A stretch of 17,381 bases of DNA from Candidatus Atribacter alterifermentans (GTDB taxonomy: Bacteria > Atribacterota > Atribacteria > Atribacterales > Atribacteraceae). Below are positions 6,244 through 12,792 of the stretch, one piece after another. The stretch spans positions 1-17,381 of the forward strand of contig JAAYUP010000319.1 of the NCBI GenBank assembly GCA_012517635.1, given 5' to 3'. Position numbers and translations under genes: made by a program. The notes under the pieces are model-generated. The model saw nothing but the letters and a program-made list of their open reading frames with translations, was not told the origin of the DNA and did no database searches. Numbering within the stretch: position 1 is the first letter of the stretch; each line of letters starts with the position of its first letter.

Positions 6244-7499
6244 ACTATTCCCTTTCAGTAAAAAACCTAATCTTTTCCTATGGAGATCGCCAGGTTTTTC
6301 ACAATATCTCTTTTAATGTCCAGGAAGGAGATTTTGTCGGCATTTTAGGGCCAAATGGCTCAGGGAAAAGCACATTGCTTTACCTCTTATCTGGACTTCT
6401 CATGCCCGACAATGGATCTATCTTTATTTCTGGGAAAAACTCCAAAAAGCTCTCCCGTAAAAATTGGTCCCAAGAAATTGCTATCGTTTTTCAAGAAACG
6501 AATTTCAATCTGGACCTTGAGTGTTATGATGTCATTATGATGGGAAGATTCCCCCACTGGAGACGCTGGCAAAAAGAAGACCAACAAGATATTGACGCTG
6601 TTCTAAATGCTTTACAAATTACCAATACTCAGCAGTTTGCCAATCGCCCTTTTCGGGAATTATCCGGTGGTGAAAAACAACGAGTTATGATAGCACGTGC
6701 CTTAGCCCAGGAACCTCATATTCTCCTCCTTGATGAACCAACTAGCCACTTAGATATCCTTCATCAACTTGATATTATGCACATCCTCTACCAACTTCAA
6801 AAGAAGGGAATAACTATATTAGGTGTTTTTCACGACATTAATTTAGTTTCTCAATTTTGCAACCAGGTATTTTTTTTAAAAAAAGGGGAGATCGTTCATT
6901 ATGGTTTAGTAGCTCAATCTCTTCATGCTCCTCAAGTTCAAGAATTATTTGGTGTTGAGTTTTTAGAGGAAATTCATCCTTATTCCCTGAGGCCCTTTTT
7001 TATGCCGTTGGGAATGAAGAAGAAATTAGAATCTCTAAATACCTCCATCCATCTCATTTGTGGTGGGGGAAGCGGTAGCAATTTCATGAAAGAATTTCTT
7101 GAGGTTGGTTTTGCGATAACCGTAGGAATCGTAAACCAATTCGACTCTGACCAAGAAATGGCATCAAAATTAGGAATACCGGTTATTATTGAAAAGCCAT
7201 TTTCTCCAATATCTGATGAAAACTTTCAAAAAGCTATAAATTTAGCTGTTCAATCTGACTATGTTTTTATAGCCCCCGGATATTGGGGGAGGGGGAATCT
7301 GAAAAATTTAGATTTAGCGATCTCACTTCAAGAAAGAGGGAAAAAGGTCCTTTTCCTTCAAGATTCCCTTAATCACCATTGGGATTATACCGAAGGTCAA
7401 GCGAACAATAAGCTTAATTTACTGGTTCAACATCATGCTGAGGTTTTTTCAACATTTACAGAATTAATAGATCGAATTAAAAAAGATTGCTTAAAATAA
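6237..7499 (+). CDS. btuD: cobalamin ABC transporter ATPase with extra C-terminal domain
   Basis: A 420-residue protein; family ATPases are usually about 250-270 residues. Residues 1-250 form a complete ABC domain: Walker A GPNGSGKS (38-45), Q-loop Gln86, signature LSGGE (142-146), Walker B ILLLDEP (162-168), SHLD D-loop and switch His199. Residues about 262-420 are an added alpha/beta domain opening with a glycine-rich turn, IHLICGGGSGSNFMKEF (271-287), then ITVGIVNQFDSD, IIEKPFSPISDE, VFIAPGYWGRGNLKNL and KVLFLQD. It looks like a Rossmann-type nucleotide-binding fold. I recall similar tails on some archaeal and anaerobe BtuD proteins, but its function is unknown to me. The GTG start overlaps the permease stop by 7 bases, and AAGGAGG (6219-6225) supports it. 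It powers uptake with BtuC and BtuF. Confidence 0.92.
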   Translation: MVNYSLSVKNLIFSYGDRQVFHNISFNVQEGDFVGILGPNGSGKSTLLYLLSGLLMPDNGSIFISGKNSKKLSRKNWSQEIAIVFQETNFNLDLECYDVIMMGRFPHWRRWQKEDQQDIDAVLNALQITNTQQFANRPFRELSGGEKQRVMIARALAQEPHILLLDEPTSHLDILHQLDIMHILYQLQKKGITILGVFHDINLVSQFCNQVFFLKKGEIVHYGLVAQSLHAPQVQELFGVEFLEEIHPYSLRPFFMPLGMKKKLESLNTSIHLICGGGSGSNFMKEFLEVGFAITVGIVNQFDSDQEMASKLGIPVIIEKPFSPISDENFQKAINLAVQSDYVFIAPGYWGRGNLKNLDLAISLQERGKKVLFLQDSLNHHWDYTEGQANNKLNLLVQHHAEVFSTFTELIDRIKKDCLK

Positions 7500-7549
7500 T
7501 TCCAGTTTTATTTTGAAAATACAATTTCAGCCAATTTCCTATATATTGA

Positions 7550-7582
7550 CCTCTCCCTTTGGATAAAGGGAATTTGAGAGGG
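7550..7582. repeat. hairpin repeat with TTTGGATAAAGGGA core, copy 1
   Basis: TCCCTTT (7554-7560) and AAAGGGA (7565-7571) form a perfect 7-bp stem with a GGAT loop; flanking CCTCTC (7550-7555) can also pair with GAGAGG (7576-7581). The same core recurs at 11899-11927. It lies after the btuD-like gene but has no T-run, so I do not call it a terminator. Confidence 0.55.
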
Positions 7583-7693
7583 ATTCGATTTGTTTCCTAA
7601 ATTCTTTGAGATCCTCACTCATTTTTATATTCAAGAATCACCATTAAAACTACTACATCGATGGGGAACAAAATTCCTTATAAAACTGTATGA

Positions 7694-7699
7694 TATAAT
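7694..7699 (+). promoter_or_regulatory. possible -10 box upstream of the Ig-domain gene
   Basis: A perfect TATAAT about 90 bases before the ATG at 7787. No acceptable -35 hexamer is seen at 16-18 bases, so this is a weak call. Confidence 0.3.
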
Positions 7700-7786
7700 A
7701 AAAATGAAAATTTTTGTGAAATTTCATTCTTTTGGGTAAATTTCATATCAATTTTTAAAGTGAAAAGAAAAAAAGGAGGAGTTTCC

Positions 7787-9328
7787 ATGATAAGAAAAAA
7801 AACAGTCTTTATTGGTTTTCTGCTCATGGTCCTGGGAATTTTGATGTTGTCCATATTACCAGCAGGTGCACAACCAAGAGTGACATTTCGTTTCAACCTA
7901 AACCCCAATGTGTATATCTCAATCCCCCGTTCTCCATCAGTAAACATTTCTGTCGATCGGGGCGAAGATGCAACCTATTATATCGGAGATCCGATTACAA
8001 TTCGGTATGGAGCTACAAGCGCTGGCTATATCAACATATTCGACTATACCCCCGATGGTGGGGTTATTATTTTAGTTCGTGATCAGAGAGTCAACGCTGG
8101 TAGCAATCTTGTGCTTAATAGTACCGTTAATGGACCGGTCGGTGTCGAACACTTGGTCATCCTTTACACTCCAAAGCCCGTTGGAGATAATCAAATTCAA
8201 AGCTTTATTGAATCTCCCCACCAAAGTGGACGCCAATTCCCCCTTTCAGCAGTAAACCGAACACACTTTAATGTTGCTGCTCGTTCCCGATCAACCACTC
8301 TTTCACTTGAACCCTCCTCTTTTACCATAGAACCAGGTTCCAGCTACACGATGACTGCCCAGCTTACCGATGTAAATGGCCGACCCTTAAGAGGAGCAAG
8401 CCTTAACTGGTCAACTGATAATGGGAGTTTGTCATCATATAATACATTGACTGACATGAATGGTAGGTCATCAGTTGATTATTATGCACCAAACACGAAT
8501 CGACCAACCACAGCGGTAATCAATGTCAATTTTTCTGGGGGCGGAGGAGCATCCCCTAGTTACGCTCAATCTACAGTGAATATTATTAGTCGAACCCGAT
8601 CAACTGAAATTATAATGAATCCAACATCTTTTTCTGCAAGACCGGGGGATGAAGTTCGTCTTACCGCAACCTTACGGGATAGTAATGGAAATCCAATAAA
8701 CGGGAGAACTCTCTATTGGACAAGTGATCTGGGAAGTTTTAACAAATCATCAGTTGCGACCGATGCATCGGGGCGAGTAACTGTCATCTATTATGCTCCA
8801 GAAGTCAATGATGTAACAACGGTTTCTATCACTGCAGAATTCCGAGGAGTAACCGGATTGGGAGCTACAACCACAACCATCTCAGGTGTCATTGAACCAA
8901 TATTCCCCGTCACACCGACCAATACTCTTTATTACTTTGATTTTGGAAATGGAGCAGCAGAACATAATTTCTTGACCATGAGATATACCGGGAACTTAGT
9001 CAATGATTACTCGCTAAGCAACACCTATACTCTCGAGATTCTTAGTGGAAATTATATTGATTTATCCTTCTCACCAGGATCAATTCCAGAAAAAGCAAGT
9101 CTTTATATTTGGGCTCAAGGGGATTCTGGAGCAAGGGTTCGTGTGACTTTCAATAACAGAAATCCTTTAAATATCAACCTCGATAGCGGAATCATTGAAC
9201 CCGATAATCCAAAAGTAGTTAATATTCCTATACAGAGCTTAGTTGAAGGGAACAATCGTTTACGAATTGAAGGTGATTCAGGAAGAAAAAGGGCAATCCA
9301 TATTCAAAGGGTCATTATCGCCTTCTAA
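7787..9328 (+). CDS. secreted DUF4384 and tandem Ig-like domain protein
   Basis: A 513-residue exported protein. A signal peptide (1 to about 28, ending LPAGA) is followed by a DUF4384-type domain (about 55-135: YYIGDPITIRYGATSAGYINIFDYTPDGGVIIL), the region found in several cell-surface and peptidase-linked proteins. Two Ig-like repeats of invasin/Big_1 type then follow (about 169-267 and 271-367). Each has the pattern 'STE/TLSL-P-SF-P-G', 'T-D-NG-P--G--L-W-SD-GS', 'TD-NGR--V-YYAP'. The last 135 residues, from TNTLYYFDFGNG, form a separate beta-rich domain I do not recognise. ATG 7787 is chosen over an upstream in-frame GTG because AAAGGAGGAG (7773-7782 region) precedes it directly. It stands alone, ended by a strong terminator. 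A structural or adhesive envelope role is inferred; no enzyme motif is visible. Confidence 0.8.
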   Translation: MIRKKTVFIGFLLMVLGILMLSILPAGAQPRVTFRFNLNPNVYISIPRSPSVNISVDRGEDATYYIGDPITIRYGATSAGYINIFDYTPDGGVIILVRDQRVNAGSNLVLNSTVNGPVGVEHLVILYTPKPVGDNQIQSFIESPHQSGRQFPLSAVNRTHFNVAARSRSTTLSLEPSSFTIEPGSSYTMTAQLTDVNGRPLRGASLNWSTDNGSLSSYNTLTDMNGRSSVDYYAPNTNRPTTAVINVNFSGGGGASPSYAQSTVNIISRTRSTEIIMNPTSFSARPGDEVRLTATLRDSNGNPINGRTLYWTSDLGSFNKSSVATDASGRVTVIYYAPEVNDVTTVSITAEFRGVTGLGATTTTISGVIEPIFPVTPTNTLYYFDFGNGAAEHNFLTMRYTGNLVNDYSLSNTYTLEILSGNYIDLSFSPGSIPEKASLYIWAQGDSGARVRVTFNNRNPLNINLDSGIIEPDNPKVVNIPIQSLVEGNNRLRIEGDSGRKRAIHIQRVIIAF

Positions 9329-9338
9329 AGTTCATTCT

Positions 9339-9390
9339 AACAAAATACTCCATTCCTTTAAATCTTTGGTATGGAGTATTTTGTTTTTTT
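9339..9390 (+). terminator. intrinsic terminator of the Ig-domain gene
   Basis: AACAAAATACTCCAT (9339-9353) is the perfect reverse complement of ATGGAGTATTTTGTT (9371-9385), giving a 15-bp stem with a 17-base loop, followed directly by a T-run to 9390. It begins ten bases after the stop codon at 9328. Confidence 0.88.
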
Positions 9391-9442
9391 AAATAGACCT
9401 TTGTACCACGTTTTTTATCAGTTGAGAATGAAAATTCAAATT

Positions 9443-9462
9443 CGACATACCATGGCATGTTG
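9443..9462. repeat. dispersed palindrome, second copy
   Basis: CGACATACCATGGCATGTTG matches the perfect palindrome at 3782-3801 at 18 of 20 positions. One change makes a mismatch in the stem and the other a G-T pair. It lies in the gap before the 506-residue protein gene. Confidence 0.65.
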
Positions 9463-9580
9463 CTCCATGAATCGGGCGCAATAAAGGGCGAGGGAAAAAG
9501 AAGCTTCCCCTTTAACATTTCTTACCGAGTTTTTAATTGAGGAAATTGGAAAAGTTTTTCTCTATAAAAAAGGGGGAAAT

Positions 9581-11101
9581 ATGACATATCTCAAAGGGGC
9601 AATATTTGTTTCAAATAGTGCCCCTTTTATTCAAAAAAATCCTTGGGACTATATCTCATCAATCACGCCACACATCGAAGGTGAAACCACTATTCCATTA
9701 AGTGATGCTGAAATAAATGTTCTTATGGCAGGCACTTCTGATTTAATCTGTCGAGGATTATCGAGTGATGAAGGTGAATTCTACCTTCGGGTTCCTTCGG
9801 GAATTCATTGTTTTATTGAGGTTTTCTTAAGCCAGAAATTGATACTAATGAAACACCTTCAAGTCAATCAAAAAAGAGAAATGAAAGTTGGCCCTTTGGA
9901 TATTGAAAGCACTGCTGAAGCAATTTTATTTAAAAAAATGGACTTGACCAACCAAGTTCAACCTTTATCGCCACTCCTTCTTGAAAGACTCTATCCTCAG
10001 ATAGAATATTGCTGGAAAAATGGTATAAGCCTTCACAAATTATTCGAGACTCCAGATAAATATAATAATTTTAATATTTCCAAATATGATCCTTTCCAAC
10101 TTATTACTTCTTTTGTTATTGAAATAGATGAAACGGGTGAAAACCTCATTTGGAAATGGACCACCCGGGAACCTTGTCGGGTCAGGCTTTTTTATCGTAC
10201 CTTTCGTTCCAAAGATTATCGAAATGTTGAATTTCCTGAATATAAAAATAAAGGGCATTATTATTTGTCTTCTCCTCAAGAATTTGAAGGGTATGTTTAC
10301 TATTTAGAAGTTCAAAACCAAAAGGGGTTCTTAGCTCTCACACCACCATCTTGTTTCCGCATTCCAATCAAACCTCGATTGGTTCAACAACGATTTGTTG
10401 GTCGACAGGAAGGTCCAGTTGTTACAAGTCGTAAGGTAACTCATGGGAAAAAAACTATTCAGTTACCCAATCTCAAAATTGATCTTCTGTTGAAAGGAGC
10501 CGTAGAAAAAACTTTTGAGTCTGAAATGAACTTGGAATTTGTTAAGAAAATAAAAATACCGCGTTTTATTCTTCGGGAAGGATTTCATGAGTTGGAACTC
10601 AATATCTACTTTCCCCAAGATCATTCATTTCTTTGGGGACCGATTGAAACTCCCGAAGAATTTTCTATCGATTCTCAAACTTGGGAAAAGATTAAAAAAT
10701 TATGGGAAAAATTTCAGATCAGTGCTCCTCCCAATAGTGTTGTTGAAATTGGCTATAGTAAACCATTTTCCGAAATTATTTCCTATCGGAATCGAAGTCA
10801 CTATCGGCTTTTCTCCAATATGGACCTGTCTGACACGTTGCTTATTCTCAGTTATCGATCTTTAGATACCCTTAATCTAGATTGCCTGCAGTTTATCTTG
10901 GGACAGCTCACCCTTCAAGGTGAGGGTCCTTTTTCAGATTATTGTATTCAATTAAAATTAGAAGGCCGTTTTTTAGAGGATAAGAGCGATGATCTTATGG
11001 TGCAAAGTTCCAGGGAAATTTTTGGTCAAATTGATCTCGATGTCGAAATGATCATTGTGGCAAATTCTTCCCGTCAATTAACTTCTTTTAATCCTTTCTG
11101 A
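9581..11101 (+). CDS. protein of unknown function with N-terminal carboxypeptidase-regulatory-like domain
   Basis: A 506-residue protein I do not recognise as a whole. Residues about 3-110 resemble a CarboxypepD_reg beta-sandwich: YLKGAIFV, then PLSDAEINVLMAG, 'SSDEGEFYLRVPSG' and IEVFLSQKLIL, with LDIESTAEAILFKK at the end of the module. The region 165-280 is beta-rich with many aromatics (LFYRTFRSKDY, YVYYLEVQNQKG), like a fibronectin/Ig-type fold. The remainder has no known motif. There is no signal peptide or membrane segment, unusual for a protein with this kind of sandwich domain, unless export uses another route or the true start lies elsewhere. ATG 9581 follows AGGGGG at 9571-9576. 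Its 3' end overlaps the convergent nth gene by 28 bases. Confidence 0.7.
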   Translation: MTYLKGAIFVSNSAPFIQKNPWDYISSITPHIEGETTIPLSDAEINVLMAGTSDLICRGLSSDEGEFYLRVPSGIHCFIEVFLSQKLILMKHLQVNQKREMKVGPLDIESTAEAILFKKMDLTNQVQPLSPLLLERLYPQIEYCWKNGISLHKLFETPDKYNNFNISKYDPFQLITSFVIEIDETGENLIWKWTTREPCRVRLFYRTFRSKDYRNVEFPEYKNKGHYYLSSPQEFEGYVYYLEVQNQKGFLALTPPSCFRIPIKPRLVQQRFVGRQEGPVVTSRKVTHGKKTIQLPNLKIDLLLKGAVEKTFESEMNLEFVKKIKIPRFILREGFHELELNIYFPQDHSFLWGPIETPEEFSIDSQTWEKIKKLWEKFQISAPPNSVVEIGYSKPFSEIISYRNRSHYRLFSNMDLSDTLLILSYRSLDTLNLDCLQFILGQLTLQGEGPFSDYCIQLKLEGRFLEDKSDDLMVQSSREIFGQIDLDVEMIIVANSSRQLTSFNPF

Positions 11102-11730
11102 GCATTTTTTGTCGGATAGGAACACCAATCAAAAACCGGGCATTCCCAGCATTTCGGTTTTTTTGCTTGACAAATATATCGGCCTAAAAACCCCAAGAGG
11201 TGTGATACTTGTATCCATTTCTCTTGTGGGAAAATCCGAGTAAGATCCAATTCAATTTGTTCGGGGTTTGAAAATTCGGACAAACCCAATCTTTGAGAAA
11301 CTCTTGCTATATGGGTATCAACTGGGATCGCTGGAATACCAAAACCATTAGCTAAGACGATATTGGCAGTTTTTCTTCCCACACCATTAAGCTGAACGAG
11401 TTCTTCCACGGTTTTAGGAACTTCTCCTTGGAAGTCTTGAACTATTTTCTTGCTCATTGCTCGAATATGACGCCCTTTTTGTCGATAGAAACTAATGGCT
11501 TGAATTATTTTATCCATTTCTTCATCATTCGCTTCAGCCATAGCAGCTGGATTTGGATACTTTTGGAATAAAGCGGGGCTTACTTGATTCACTCTTTCAT
11601 CGGGAGCCTGAGCCGCTAAAATAGTTACGACTAATAATTCAAAAACATTTCGATAATTGAGGATTAATCGAGCATCGGGAAAATGTTTTTTAAGGATATC
11701 AAGAATTTTCATCGCTGTTTCTTGAATCAT
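11074..11730 (-). CDS. nth: endonuclease III (DNA glycosylase/AP lyase)
   Basis: A 218-residue base-excision-repair enzyme that removes oxidised pyrimidines and cuts at abasic sites. Seen: the helix-hairpin-helix LNGVGRKTANIVL (114-126) containing the catalytic Lys120, the catalytic Asp138 in PVDTHIARV, and the iron-sulfur cluster loop with Cys187, Cys194, Cys197 and Cys203, spaced C-x6-C-x2-C-x5-C as in classic Nth. LAAQAPDERVN (38-48) replaces the commoner LSAQTTD form, a mild variant. ATG at 11730-11728 follows TAAGGAGT (11744-11737), a good ribosome site. Length is normal (about 210-220). The gene is transcribed toward the 506-residue protein gene, and its stop lies inside that gene's coding region. 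It appears monocistronic. Confidence 0.96.
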   Translation of the reverse strand: MIQETAMKILDILKKHFPDARLILNYRNVFELLVVTILAAQAPDERVNQVSPALFQKYPNPAAMAEANDEEMDKIIQAISFYRQKGRHIRAMSKKIVQDFQGEVPKTVEELVQLNGVGRKTANIVLANGFGIPAIPVDTHIARVSQRLGLSEFSNPEQIELDLTRIFPQEKWIQVSHLLGFLGRYICQAKKPKCWECPVFDWCSYPTKNAQKGLKEVN

Positions 11731-11806
11731 ATTTCCACTCCTTATTACGAAATTTTAAAACTCTTAGCAAAATTTTAAATTGGCACGCTTGGTTAGATTG
11801 TGTTTT

Positions 11807-11833
11807 TACCTTCTCCCTTGATGGGAGAAGGTA
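11807..11833. repeat. perfect hairpin repeat with CCTTCTCCC core
   Basis: TACCTTCTCCC (11807-11817) and GGGAGAAGGTA (11823-11833) pair perfectly over 11 bp with a TTGAT loop. The arm matches the left arm of the G-rich element at 3827-3837. No T-run follows on either strand. Confidence 0.65.
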
Positions 11834-11840
11834 CTCTGAA

Positions 11841-11881
11841 TCGTCGTTACGAGGAACGAAGTAACGTGGCAATCTCAAGAG
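11841..11881 (-). repeat. dispersed repeat related to 15631-15669, inverted copy
   Basis: Read on the minus strand this gives TTGAGATTGCCACGTTACTTC then GTTCCTCGTAACGACG, close to the plus-strand TGAGATTGCCATGTCACTCC with GTTCCTCGCAATGACG at 15631-15666. It contains its own inverted arms CGTTAC (11845-11850) and GTAACG (11861-11866). Confidence 0.65.
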
Positions 11882-11898
11882 CTCAATATTTATTGATT

Positions 11899-11927
11899 CC
11901 TCTCCATTTGGATAAAGGGAGAATTTC
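11899..11927. repeat. hairpin repeat with TTTGGATAAAGGGA core, copy 2
   Basis: CCTCTCC then ATTTGGATAAAGGGAGAATT matches copy 1 at 7550-7574 apart from a base change and a small insertion. It lies in the divergent gap before the lptA-like gene. Confidence 0.5.
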
Positions 11928-12052
11928 TCGCTACTCAATCTTGATCATTGAACCTCGTCATACCCGTCATGATACTCCTAAAACGACTTTTTATAAATTA
12001 TAATGAGGAATCATGCCCTGCGCTAAAGTGAACCGAATTTTCTTAATAATGA

Positions 12053-12083
12053 TATAATACATTTAATTCGCTCCAAAGGAGGG
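12053..12083 (+). promoter_or_regulatory. possible promoter -10 box and strong ribosome site of the lptA-like gene
   Basis: TATAAT at 12053-12058 lies 32 bases before the TTG start; the -35 region is poor. AAAGGAGGG (12075-12083), 7 bases before 12091, is a strong ribosome site and decides in favour of the TTG start. Confidence 0.45.
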
Positions 12084-12090
12084 AATACCC

Positions 12091-12786
12091 TTGAAAAAAC
12101 ATACTGTTTTTATCATACTCGCTGCTTTATTTTTGTTATTGGTTGGCCAGAGTCTTCATGCTCAGGAGCCAACTATAACACCCGAGGAAAAAGCTCCTGA
12201 AAAAAAAGAAGTACTTTTAGAAAGTGCTGATCGAATCACTTATGATTCAAAAGGAGAAACTTTTGTGGCTATTGGCCAAGTGATTGCCGTTCAAGGGAAA
12301 AACCGCATTCAATGCCAGGAGTTGAATTTTAATTTAAAAGACAATACTGGGGTTTTTGAAGGCAATGTTTCTGTGACTCGTGATAAAACCCAAATAAGTG
12401 CCACAAAAATGGAGGGTGACTTCGATGAAGAGCTCTACCAGTTTTCCGGTGATGTCATTTTACAAAAAGAGCGGGAAGAAGAAAACGGTACATCAACAAT
12501 TATTTGGACAGCAACTACTCTAACTTTTAACGGAGAAACTGAAGAAGCCAGGAGTGAGAATGGTTCTGAAATTGTTTGGAAAGAAACCACTATAAAAACC
12601 AATAAGGCTGCTTATTTCCCTAAGGATGATGAGAAGAATCAATTAGAAAGAATTGAGATGGAAGGTGACATTTTGATTATTGAAAAAGAACGAGAACTTC
12701 AAGTCGGAAAAGCTGTCTATTTTCTCGATTCTGAAACATTAGAGGCAGAAAAAATCATTAAAGCGAAATTTATCCTTGGGGATTAA
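12091..12786 (+). CDS. lptA: LptA/OstA-like periplasmic protein
   Basis: A 231-residue exported protein of the OstA/LptA beta-jellyroll family, which in diderm bacteria bridges the periplasm and carries lipopolysaccharide from the inner-membrane LptBFG-C machine to LptD. A signal peptide (1 to about 24, ending SLHA) is followed by a charged linker rich in Glu/Lys and Pro. The repeated strand pattern starts at LLESADRITYDSKGETFVAIGQVIAVQG and continues with INTERNAL 'F-L-DNTGVFEGNV', 'AT-MEGDF' and a later IEMEGDI. It is longer than E. coli LptA (185 residues), with an extra strand set at the C-terminus. The start is TTG 12091 behind AAAGGAGGG. The LptD-like gene follows after 6 bases. The OstA fold is clear; the lptA name rests on that neighbour. 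Confidence 0.82.
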   Translation: MKKHTVFIILAALFLLLVGQSLHAQEPTITPEEKAPEKKEVLLESADRITYDSKGETFVAIGQVIAVQGKNRIQCQELNFNLKDNTGVFEGNVSVTRDKTQISATKMEGDFDEELYQFSGDVILQKEREEENGTSTIIWTATTLTFNGETEEARSENGSEIVWKETTIKTNKAAYFPKDDEKNQLERIEMEGDILIIEKERELQVGKAVYFLDSETLEAEKIIKAKFILGD

Positions 12787-12790
12787 TCCC
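12779..12790 (+). promoter_or_regulatory. palindrome at the lptA/lptD junction
   Basis: GGGATTAATCCC is a perfect 12-base palindrome that covers the lptA-like stop codon and the only G-rich ribosome-site candidate (GGGG 12778-12781) before the lptD-like ATG at 12793. A 4-bp stem with a TTAA loop would hide that site until a ribosome finishes the first gene. Such coupling is inference. Confidence 0.35.
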
Positions 12791-12792
12791 TG

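Larger units (their letters stand above)
11731..12090. other. noncoding gap between nth and lptA-like gene, with three repeat elements
   Basis: This divergent gap contains a perfect 11-bp hairpin (11807-11833), a repeat shared with the patch at 15631-15669 (11841-11881) and a second copy of the TTTGGATAAAGGGA hairpin (11899-11927). Open frames crossing it on both strands are low-quality and follow the repeats, so no gene is called. Confidence 0.6.

Noticed and set aside
7550..7582. Terminator of the B12 unit
   Set aside because: The hairpin is good but no T-run follows, and the same element recurs at 11899 away from any gene end on that strand.
9537..9568. Promoter TTGAGG/TATAAA before the 506-residue protein gene
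   Set aside because: The 20-base spacing is too long, and the predicted transcript would start almost at the ribosome site.
11699..12003. Open frames on both strands in the nth-lptA gap
   Set aside because: They cover dispersed repeats, lack good ribosome sites and have low-complexity translations.
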